DNA of 22,076 bases from assembly GCA_027575765.1 (NCBI GenBank), contig JANBPT010000811.1, positions 1-22,076 of the forward strand, given 5' to 3'. Positions 8,988 through 17,323 of the stretch are shown piece by piece; position 1 is the first letter of the stretch, and each line of letters starts with the position of its first letter. This DNA is from Tieghemiomyces parasiticus. Its lineage: Eukaryota; Kickxellomycota; Dimargaritomycetes; Dimargaritales; Dimargaritaceae. Made by a program: the position numbers and the translations under genes. Under the pieces are notes generated by a model, which did not search any database, was not told the DNA's origin, and worked only from the letters and a program-made list of their open reading frames with translations.

Positions 8988-10526
8988 ATGCCCAAGCTAT
9001 CTTTGACCTGGCATGGCAGTTGGGTGGGACTGGCCGCCTTGCTCCTCCTAGCCGGTGCCGTAAGCCACAACCCCATGCGGGAGGGGCAGATCCCTAAAGT
9101 CCGTAACGTGATTCTCATGATATCTGATGGGTTCGGCCCGGCCTCAGAAACACTGGCTCGAACCTACCATCGCACGGTGAATAATTTGCCTGATATGTGG
9201 CAGTCCCCATTAGACGATATCCTGGTGGGTACTATGCGCACCCACTCAGCCAGCAGCCACATTACTGACTCGGCCGCCGGCGCCACGGCCTTCGCGTGCG
9301 GTCGCAAGACTTACAACGATGGCGTCGGCGTCACACCCGATCAAGCCCCCTGCGGCACGGTACTGGAGGCCGCCAAAGCCGCCGGACTGCGGACTGGCCT
9401 CGTCGTGACCAGTCGCATCACACACGCCACCCCAGCGGCCTTCTCCGCCCACGTGGTCCACCGCGACATGGAGGACCTGATCGCCCAGCAGCAGATTGGA
9501 GACTACGCACTGGGCCGTTCCGTGGACCTCCTGTTCGGAGGTGGCCTGTGCCATTTTCTACCCAACACGGTCCCGGACAGCTGTCGCGCAGACTCGGTAG
9601 ATCTCTTGGCCCGTGCCCAGAACGAGCACCGATTCACTCCCTTGGCATCTAAATCCGCTCTCAACGACCTAGACCCGGAAGGAGCCCAGCTACCTCTTCT
9701 CGGTCTGTTTGCCGGCGATAACATGGCCTATGAGATTGATCGCCTAGACAGCGGCCAGCCATCCCTTTCCCAAATGACGGCCAAAGCTCTTGATATCTTG
9801 CAAGCAGCCAGTCACGATCAACCTGAGGGCTTCTTCCTAATGGTTGAAGGCAGCCGGATTGACATGGCTGCCCACTGTAACGATCCGGCGACGCAGGTGC
9901 GTGAGGTGGCGGCCTACTGGGACACTGTCCGGACGGTTAAGAATTTCGTTAATCAGCACCCGGCGGACACCCTCCTCATTTCGACGAGCGACCACGAAAC
10001 GGGAGGGCTGTCCGTTGGAGTCCAACTTAACTCTACCTACCCGGATTACGTATGGTACCCGGAACGACTCCAACCGGTGCAGCGAAGTGCCGAGCGGGTA
10101 GCCCTGGACCTGTGGGCCTTGCCGCTCACCGCTCGCCCGCCGGTGATTCGTGAGCGAGTCCCCGGTTGGCTGGGCATCGCGGACCCGACTGAGGAGGAGC
10201 TGACTGGACTGGCAAAGGAGTTCCCCGATTGGTACGCCCTCGCGGACGCATTGGCTCTACTGATCAGCCGCCGGGCTCAGGTCGGCTGGTCGACCCACGG
10301 CCACTCTGGGGTCGATGTGAACGTGTACGCCCATGGGGCAGGCGCTGAGAGTCTGCGTGGCCACCGAGACAATACCGACATCGGTAAACACATTGCCAGG
10401 GTGCTGAATCTCGATCTCCAGTCCGTGACAAACCGCCTCCGGAACGAGGTCGTGTACCAGGCCAACGTGGATGACCCTCACAATCCAATTAATTGGCGCC
10501 GCACCGACATGGGTCATAGTTTCTGA
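8988..10526 (+). CDS. Alkaline phosphatase (Pho8/PhoA family)
   Basis: This 512-residue protein hydrolyses phosphate monoesters at alkaline pH with two zinc ions and one magnesium. Key residues are visible: Asp47 in ISDGFG; nucleophile Ser95 in HITDSAAGATAF; His146 and Thr148 in THATPAAF; Glu287, Asp292 and His296 in VEGSRIDMAAH; Asp335 and His336 in STSDHETGG; and His439 in THGHSGVDV. Residues 12-27 (WVGLAALLLLAGAVSH) form one hydrophobic segment, either a signal peptide or the signal anchor of a Pho8-like vacuolar enzyme. I start at ATG 8988. An upstream TTG in frame is not a credible eukaryotic start, and a TAG lies just beyond it. Length fits the family. It is intronless and converges on the MRC1-like gene with 221 bp between the stop codons. 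Residue 293 is Met, where His (mammals) or Lys (E. coli) is usual. Confidence 0.95.
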   Translation: MPKLSLTWHGSWVGLAALLLLAGAVSHNPMREGQIPKVRNVILMISDGFGPASETLARTYHRTVNNLPDMWQSPLDDILVGTMRTHSASSHITDSAAGATAFACGRKTYNDGVGVTPDQAPCGTVLEAAKAAGLRTGLVVTSRITHATPAAFSAHVVHRDMEDLIAQQQIGDYALGRSVDLLFGGGLCHFLPNTVPDSCRADSVDLLARAQNEHRFTPLASKSALNDLDPEGAQLPLLGLFAGDNMAYEIDRLDSGQPSLSQMTAKALDILQAASHDQPEGFFLMVEGSRIDMAAHCNDPATQVREVAAYWDTVRTVKNFVNQHPADTLLISTSDHETGGLSVGVQLNSTYPDYVWYPERLQPVQRSAERVALDLWALPLTARPPVIRERVPGWLGIADPTEEELTGLAKEFPDWYALADALALLISRRAQVGWSTHGHSGVDVNVYAHGAGAESLRGHRDNTDIGKHIARVLNLDLQSVTNRLRNEVVYQANVDDPHNPINWRRTDMGHSF

Positions 10527-10747
10527 ATTGACATCCTTATGACGAAAGGTCCTTTAGCTGACTAGTCGTCAATGTTCGTCTGCGTTCTGATAAATAGGTA
10601 TTGTCAGTATAGATTACTCGCGCAAGAACGATACCATCAAGTAAAAAGGATATGACTAATACCGGATAGTTTGCTATGAAATTTTAAGACCAAGTATTGG
10701 TGATGAAAATTTATGTTGTTGATGGGGAAAACAATATGGTCAAAACG

Positions 10748-13700
10748 TCACTTGACGATTCGGAGCAGTCGACTGGAACTTTGGCGGTCTTCCACGTCCG
10801 TCGGCGTGGGTGCCGGGGTCTGCTGCGTGGCAGGCCCTGGCGATGCACTCGGTCCGGCTCCACCAGTCCGTTGTTCCTCGGCCATCCGGCGGCGTTTCTC
10901 CATCGGCCCGGCCATCGTCTTGCACCCTGACGATCCGCCGCTGTCCCGGCCGGTCGACGAGCCAGAAGCGCTAACTGACGCATTTCCGTCCGCATTACCA
11001 AAAATTCCACCAAATCCCAAGCCGCGCCCGGCGGTGGCCTTTCGTACCGTCGGGCCGACGTGGGCGTCAACTTGGGCGTTAGCTGTACTGAAGGCACTAT
11101 CATTAGGGTTGGGCAGAAACCGTTTGAGCCGGGTTTCCGAGCGGAATTGGAAATTGGCAACGGACGCGCTGGTACTAGTCATTGTGGTAGCCGACGAGTA
11201 GGACGAGGAAGTTATGGAGGTGTGCGAGCCAGACATTTCGGAAAGGCTGGTCGTAGCGGTGGTGGTTAACCGCGAGGAGGTTCCGGTCCATTGGGCACCA
11301 GCGCTATCACCCGTCGGGCCGAAGGCTCGGTCAGGGACCACGCGACGGGTAATCATGGCAGCCAGGTCAAGAGAGTCGTCGTCGTCGTCGAGGAGACTAA
11401 CGAAATCAAGTTTATCTGGCACCTGCCCACCGCTCTGGGTGTGAAGGTGGTACTTAGTTGGGAACGATTGACTGGAGCCAATCCGGCCGAGGGGCGGCGG
11501 TAGTGGGTGGTCATCCGGGTCGCTTTCAGCATCAGAGCTAGAGGGGAGTGGCTCGACATCCGAAACGACTGGGTCACCAACGGGTGCTGGGTGGTCCGCT
11601 TCGGGTGAGCCAAGTGACGGTTGGGTATCAGCGTCCGCTTCGCCTGCGTGGGGAATGGCCAGGCAGGGCGTATCTAATCCATAGGCGGAGCGTGCAAATG
11701 CCGCGGTTTCGGGGTTTTGTGCTGGAGGCGAAGTCGAGGGTGGAATTATGCCAAAAATATGGGACGTAGTTGTTCGCAGTTAGCCCGGAGCCATCCCTGT
11801 TGACCAGCATTAACTCGTCAAGAGCGCACTTGCGTGGCGCCCCCTCCTCTCAAGATACATTGGGTTACAATGTATAGGACCCCCTCCCTTCTTCCTAGCT
11901 TCTTAGGCCAAGGTACACTGCGGCCATAACCTACCTAGTTTGCTCAGCTTGGCAAAAGTTGAATCCTCGCCACGGTCCGAGGTCAGCCCCAGCTTAAGCC
12001 CACGCTTCCACATCAAACGCCGACGTTCACGATCGGCCAAGTCAGCATCGAAATCACCATCGACCCAGTCCTGTAAGCCCACTAGTCCACTCAGGCTGCC
12101 ACCACCGCCACTGCCATCCGACTTGAACATCCGCTGCCGGCGCTGCTTGGACCGAGCGGCCAACTTACCCTCGCTCAGGTCACGACACAGGGCGGCCACC
12201 ATGTGGTCGTCGTCCTTAGTCTCGCGTTCGCGATGGAGCTGGCGTACCGCGTCGGCATCAAGCTCATCTCCATCAGCTTCGTCGCCGCTATAAGCCAGCA
12301 TCGAATCGTTCTCGTCCCATTCGTCCAGGTCGAGGTCGTCGTCTTCTTCCTCCTCAGCCTCGCCGCCATGACCGGAGGTTGGCTGCCCGGTGGCAGGTTG
12401 TCCTAGGAGCCCACCAGCAAAGGCGGTGAGCCGGGCTTGGCCAAACAGTCCCCCCGCACCTCCTTCCTCGTCTGATTCGCCCTCCTCAGCCTCAGCGTCC
12501 AAAAACTCCGATCGTGGACGCTTCGTGCCCTTAGGCACTGAGGGATCAGTACGGTGGGGTAGGACAGAAGCTGGAGACTCAGTCTCCGAGTCGGACACGA
12601 GATCTCGGCGCCGTACAAGGCGGTTGAGACGGGTCTCGCCCTCCTGCCTGTTGGTATAGTCGGGAGGTACTGTGCAATCGGATGAACCGGTCGGCTGCTG
12701 ACCCGGCGCTGTCGTGCATACTTCTGCAATGGTGGGAAATTGAACCTCACCCAGAGCCTGTGTTGGTGTGAAGGGCTGGGTGTCATCAAGGGGCGAAAGG
12801 ACCTGCGTTGGCACAAATGATGAGTCTGTCATGCCCTTTGGGATTGTCAATGGCGGTAATGGCGGCGTTCCGCCCTGCGTGGCGGTGGTAGTCGTCGTCA
12901 GATCTAGGCTCGGTAGTGCCGGGAACCCACCATCGGTGGGTGACTGGCTATCGAGGAACGAGTCCTGCGAGGGCGAAACCATGTGGGCCACGCTTCGCGG
13001 ATCAAACCACTTGTCATCGTTTATGCCGTTGATATCATCCAGTGTGTCGGCGGCCAGATGAGCGACGGCATTGTCGGCAACCGGCTGGTCCCCGGTACCA
13101 AGACTACTAACGATGGGGGTTGCGACGTGCTCTCCGATCAATCGGGCGTGGGCTGTGGTACTTAGTGTAAGGGTCGCGTCGAATAGGACAGGGGCCGTGG
13201 CCTTAGCATCGGCAAAGATGGTTGAGTTGCTCTCGGAAGCTGGAGTAGGTTTGCAGGCGGTACGCGTGAAGAGGGGAAACAGGGCCTGGGCCGGCTTAGG
13301 CGATGGTGGTGGTGACAAGTTGTTAAGTTGGCGGTGGGCCTCAGTTGGAGCCGGTACGGTTCGACGACGATGCACTGGCTCGTCATCGTCATCATCTTCG
13401 TCTTCGTCCAGATTCGTGTCTTCTTCGTCGGAATTCTCGCTAGTCACATTGGCTTCCCCGTACTCCGCCTCGTCCACGGGCTCTTCCACGTCTTCCACGT
13501 CGCTCCCGGCCTCGCTGCCGAGCCTACTATCGGAAATCTTCAATATGTCCTTGCCAAGGTCTTGTAACCCCGGACGTTCTTCTTCCTTGGCCGCAAGTAA
13601 GCTCCGCGCGCTGGCGAACCGCGTCTGGGCGGAGCTTGTAAGGATCTTCTGGGAAAGTATTGCGTTAAGTTGCCGGTGGTCGATACCGACAGGGGTCTTT

Positions 13701-13909
13701 TTGGCCGGTGAGAGTAGGTTGCTGGCCTTGACGGCGGCACAAGCCTTCGCATCTCCGGAGAGAGTACCCAATGTTTTATCCGGTGACTTCAGCACTTTCT
13801 GAAACCTATTGACGCCCGTGAGCAAGGAAGCGATGGCGCGCTGCCGTTCATGCTTCACCAGTGTAGACTCATCGTCAACAATTTCGAGTTCCATTAAGTC
13901 GTCCGACAT
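10748..13909 (-). CDS. MRC1: Mrc1/claspin-like DNA replication checkpoint mediator (two exons)
   Basis: My model joins 13909..11935 and 11721..10748 for 982 residues, near the size of yeast Mrc1. Mrc1 travels with the replication fork and passes the ATR/Mec1 signal to Rad53/Cds1. Residues 314-384 hold six SQ/TQ sites (Ser314, Ser321, Thr344, Thr368, Thr377, Thr383), an SQ/TQ cluster. More occur in exon 2. Acidic runs lie at 129-177 and 517-550. The Mrc1-like domain covers about 540-680 (RQLHRERETKDDDHMVAALC, then DLSEGKLAARSKQRRQRMF). Read without splicing, the frame stops after 668 residues. Splicing gives KLAQNPETAAF, the expected end of that domain, and a Ser/Thr-rich tail with an Asp run. 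The start is ATG 13909 (TTCGCCATGTC). The C-terminal end (LLRIVK) is less certain. Confidence 0.88.
11722..11934 (-). other. Intron of the MRC1-like gene (213 nt, phase 1)
   Basis: On the minus strand the donor is G|GTAGGT (intron starts at 11934) and the acceptor is CGCCTCCAG|CA (ends at 11722). A CTAAC branch-point candidate sits at 11783-11779; its TAA is the stop that closes exon 2's frame upstream. No AG lies between the branch point and the acceptor. Both sides are phase 1 and the junction codon is Ala659. Confidence 0.82.
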
Positions 13910-14161
13910 GGCGAAAGAATCACAAGCTAGCGTGAAGCCCAGTGGAAAAAGTAAAGAGATATGAAAAACACTTTAGAGGAGATAAAACTGACCACGGATA
14001 GCTACCACGAATGACAAGGTAGCCGATGAGCCAGCTCTGTAGACGTTCTACGCCTTTCATCGTTCCAGCCACTCCTATGCTTAGGCCAAAAAGAAAGTAT
14101 AAACATAACAATTCGATAGTGGCCACAATCCTAATAAATAATTAATATATTTATACCACAA

Positions 14162-14168
14162 CGCGAAA
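14162..14168 (+). promoter_or_regulatory. SCB-like site (CGCGAAA) upstream of MRC1-like gene
   Basis: CGCGAAA matches the Swi4/SBF box CRCGAAA and lies about 255 bp upstream of the MRC1-like ATG. Mrc1 is a replication gene, and such genes are often under G1/S control in fungi. A single 7-base match can be chance, and the tRNA gene begins 14 bases further on. Confidence 0.25.
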
Positions 14169-14181
14169 CGGATTTCATGAA

Positions 14182-14255
14182 GTCAGTGTGGTGTAGTTGG
14201 TTATCACGTACGCCTCACACGCGTAAGGTCTCCGGTTCGAGCCCGGACATTGACA
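14182..14255 (+). tRNA. tRNA-Val (anticodon CAC)
   Basis: This 74-nt segment folds as a full cloverleaf without an intron. The acceptor GTCAGTG pairs with CATTGAC, with one G-T. The D arm is GTGT...TCAC. The anticodon stem TACGC/GCGTA encloses the loop CTCACAC, with CAC at 14216-14218. The T arm is TCCGG-TTCGAGC-CCGGA. The discriminator is A14255. It decodes valine GTG codons. The A and B box sequences (TGGTGTAGTTGG and GGTTCGAGCC) are good. Confidence 0.96.
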
Positions 14256-14256
14256 C

Positions 14257-14264
14257 TTTTTTTT
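14257..14264 (+). terminator. Pol III terminator of tRNA-Val
   Basis: Eight T residues start one base after the discriminator base. Confidence 0.9.
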
Positions 14265-14661
14265 GCGTTCTCTATCCCCGAATGCTTCATTCTCTGCTCT
14301 ACTGTTGTTAAAGCTATTGCTTGGCTGGGCCCAGTATAAAGGTGGTTGCTGATTAGCTAGGGCAGCCTAGTACTCGGTTTTGCGATTGCGGCAAAGGGTT
14401 GATGGAGACCCCTTGTGGAGCACAGGTTGACGCAGCTACCGATATGCAGACAGCTGAACTCAAACCTAGATAATGCCCATTGGACGCCTATTTGGCTGAT
14501 CGAATAAAAACCTACTACATGGTGAGATGTGCTTTTGAAGTGTGTTTATTGGGCTAGCTCTCACTGTGTAGCCCTTGCTGTTACAATTTAGTAGGCCTGG
14601 GGATATATATATATATTTATATATGCTTATTATAATTGAGGTATTAACGGTTCCAGCCGAA
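14265..14661. other. Spacer between tRNA-Val and the ABC transporter 3' end
   Basis: There is no gene here. The spacer holds the probable 3' untranslated region of the ABC transporter gene (minus strand) and an AT-only dinucleotide tract. Confidence 0.6.
14603..14624. repeat. (AT)n microsatellite
   Basis: Twenty-two bases of A and T, mostly alternating, with one TT interruption. It is a short simple repeat downstream of the ABC transporter stop codon. Confidence 0.8.
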
Positions 14662-17323
14662 TTAAATCCTAGATAGCATGTAGGACCCTTCTCCATCGAA
14701 AGCTAAATGTTGGCGGTGAAACGTGGCCAAGACGTCGGGTTGATGACTAACGGACAAGAAGGTGATTCCACGGCGCTGGGCTAACGCGTAGAGATCGGCG
14801 GTTCCCGCGGCATCGATGGACGAGCAAGGTTCGTCGACGACGGCGAAGGTAGGATTCAGGAAGAGGAGGCGGGCAAAGACGAGGCGCTGTTGCTGGCCCG
14901 GGGAAAGGAGCCGGGTGGTCCAATCGGTGGCGCTGAAGGGTTCGTGGAGTGGGAGGGTGTGTGCAAGGCGGCCGAGGCCGACCCGATGGAGGAGATGACG
15001 GAGGTCAGGGTCGGAAATGAGCGCGGGAAGAGGGGATCTGGCATCAATGTTGGGGCCACGATGGTTTGAGTCACTGTCCGACAGGTTAGGGTCCTGGCCG
15101 TTGGAGGGCTGGACTGCCTCATGGCTACTACGATTAGCGGCTAGCTTTAGGTCGAGAGGGCCACCGCTGGTAGGGCCGGCCATACTGTGGCCAGGGTCGT
15201 GATGGTAGTCTCCGTTTCCACTACCAACGCTGCTATGGCTGCTCGAAGTCCTCGGTGGTGCTTGGTAAGGCAAACCGTCGGCATACCGCACGGCATGCCC
15301 TGTAGAATCAGATCCTCTACGTGCGCTACTATGCCGCTGGCGTATACCGCACGCAGCAGTAAGTTTGGTTACCCAGGGCCGCGTCGTCGGGACCTCGAAA
15401 TCATTAAGAGTATCAATGGCCGCGTTTGGGTACACGATCTGGTCGTAGAGGGAGCCGAAGGGTAGATACGGCTGCTGGGAGAAAAAGAGGACCGCCGGCT
15501 GCCACGAGTGGTAAGGCTGCGGGAGCCGTGGAAGGGCATCCTGGTCAAGGAAAGGTAGGCCCGGTGGGGGCGATGAGACGTTTAAAGCGGGTGAAGAAGG
15601 TAGGCTAATCTGGCCCCGCTCGGCGGTCCAGAGCCCGCTGAGGATCCGGATCAGGGTACTTTTTCCGCAGCCATTGGGGCCCGTGACGAGTAGGTGATCA
15701 CTGACGCGGATGGTGGCCGTGACATCACGGAAGAGCGTGTATCCGGTAGGTAGAACAGCGTCCAAATGGTCGATGGTGATGGCCAAGGCGGTGGTAGCAG
15801 TAGCTGTGGGCGATACCTGCGTACCCGTAGTCCCGGCGACGAGAGTCCTATGTTTAGCTACCGAACCGACTGAGAACTTAACTACCGAATCCTCATCCGA
15901 GTCCACTTTGGTCTCCGCTGGCTTGGATACCGCTCCGTCCTTGGTGGTCAGCATTTCTAACGTGTCCAGCAACTGGGTGATCCGCATAACGTAACCAGCA
16001 TAGTCTGAGAACGCAGCGGCCTGCTGGACAATGACGGTGAAGCGGAAAATCAGGTACATGGCGATGAACGACGCCTTACTGACAAGGCTGGCGACCTGGG
16101 CTGGATCGTCCATACCGTCGTACCATCCATTAAAGATCGGGATGGCAATGACCAGGTAGCTAAGGATGGACCCGAGGTACCCAAACACGTTGGTTGAGAG
16201 GTTCAGCCAGAACCGACGGTTGACAATGCGGCGTTGCCAATTAGTGACGAGCCTGAGGGCCTGGTTAAGCCGAAGGTGCTCGTAGTGGTGCCCACGTTGC
16301 ATGGTAAGCGGGCCAGCGTGGTTACGCACGTGGACATGTTGGAACCGATAGGTACCTTCCTGGCGTTCCTGGGCCCAGGTCAGGCTGATGACTGGCGTCA
16401 TGAGGAACCGGGAGATGATGGTGCCCAGGACGAAGAACAGGTAGATGAGGAGCGGGCCAAAGTAACCGGTGATTTCCCAGGTTTGGACTGTGTAGTAGAT
16501 AACTAGGATCGGGGAAAGGACAAGTTGCTCGAGTAGTTGTGAGGAGGCCACGGCGAATTTGTCCACATCTTGGGTGATACGTTGATCCGGATTATCAACC
16601 AGGTGGCCGTCGACGATTCGGTAAAGCGGGCTGCTAAAGGTGGGGGGCACAGGGAGACGGCTATGGTGATTGTATTCCGTAGCTGCGACACCGTCAACGG
16701 GTCCCCCGGCGGCGGTCGGGAGTGGTCGGAGGTACCGCGTCTGTATGCAATGGCTGAGGACCAACCGGGTGCAAACTTGGTATCGACCCGCAGCAAACGT
16801 GACGAGGGACTGGCCCAGGCCGGCAGCCACCACGATACCCAAACTGCGACCCAGCAGCGGGTAGAACGCGTTGGTGTCTTTGGCCACCAAGACGGAGTAG
16901 TATTCACTGGGTATTAATCCTGTGTAATAGACCACTACCTCATTGGCGGCCGCCACGAGGATCAGGGCGACACAAGGAAGGAGGACCGAGCCGTAGACGC
17001 GGCGCACGTCAGCCGGCGGGCGGAATTGAACCCGGGTCAGGCGGGCGATCCGCTTGACCATGTCCCAGTTGAGGCTGTAGTGGGGCGCCCGGTCACCTCT
17101 ATAAAAATACATTCAAAGCAAAATTCAGCGTCGGTTGGGCGGGATATGATATTCGGAATTGATGGACATTAGCGGTACCATTGGATGCGCTGGAAGTGCT
17201 GGCTGGGCTAGAGTTGTTTAGAGCTACGAGGTCCTAAGCGCTGCAGACGGGACCTAAAGCGACCACATTGACTTACTCGGTAAAGGTTTTCGGGGCGCCA
17301 TTCGCAAAGTCGAACGAGCTCAT
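14662..17323 (-). CDS. ABCD4-like ABC half-transporter (two exons)
   Basis: My model joins 17323..17277 and 17098..14662 for 827 residues. The transmembrane part closely follows ABCD4 (lysosomal cobalamin export partner of LMBD1 in animals): YYTGLIPSEYYSVL, VDNPDQRITQDV (about 183-194), and YLGSILSYLVIAIPIF (about 323-338) followed by LVSKASFI. The ATPase has Walker A GPNGCGKST (489-497), Q loop FFSQQ (about 555-558), signature LSPGQ (747-751), Walker B FAVVDE (Glu772) and His801. All catalytic residues are present. LSPG replaces LSGG, as in other ABCD4 proteins. A Ser/Gly/His-rich insertion of about 110 residues (about 599-711) separates the Q loop from the signature. The start at 17323 has a GCCGCCATGA context. 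The alternative start at 17112 lies inside the intron I propose. As a half-transporter it should dimerise. Confidence 0.92.
17099..17276 (-). other. Intron near the 5' end of the ABCD4-like gene (178 nt, phase 2)
   Basis: The minus strand shows ACCGA|GTAAGT (intron start 17276) and TATTTTTATAG|AGGTGAC (intron end 17099). Joining GA with A makes Glu16 and keeps the long frame. Exon 1 encodes MSSFDFANGAPKTFT plus two bases. GCTAAT occurs inside as a possible branch site. Confidence 0.75.

Noticed and set aside
10713..11201. 162-codon plus-strand ORF
   Set aside because: It is a shadow of exon 2 of the MRC1-like gene with no own motif.
10748..11422. Independent 224-codon Ser/Thr-rich gene on the minus strand
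   Set aside because: Its first codon is GTG, the frame stays open upstream to 11779, and it joins in phase to the MRC1-like gene.
13071..13802. 243-codon plus-strand ORF
   Set aside because: It is antisense to the acidic and Ser-rich part of the MRC1-like gene. Its Ser-rich peptide is the mirror of Asp/Glu codons.
14219..14224. ACGCGT (MCB) upstream of the MRC1-like gene
   Set aside because: It lies inside the tRNA anticodon loop and stem, so its sequence is fixed by the tRNA.
15000..15330. NBD insertion of the ABCD4-like gene as an unspliced intron
   Set aside because: I found no good donor or acceptor at its borders and it has no stop codon. Treated as coding, pending RNA data.
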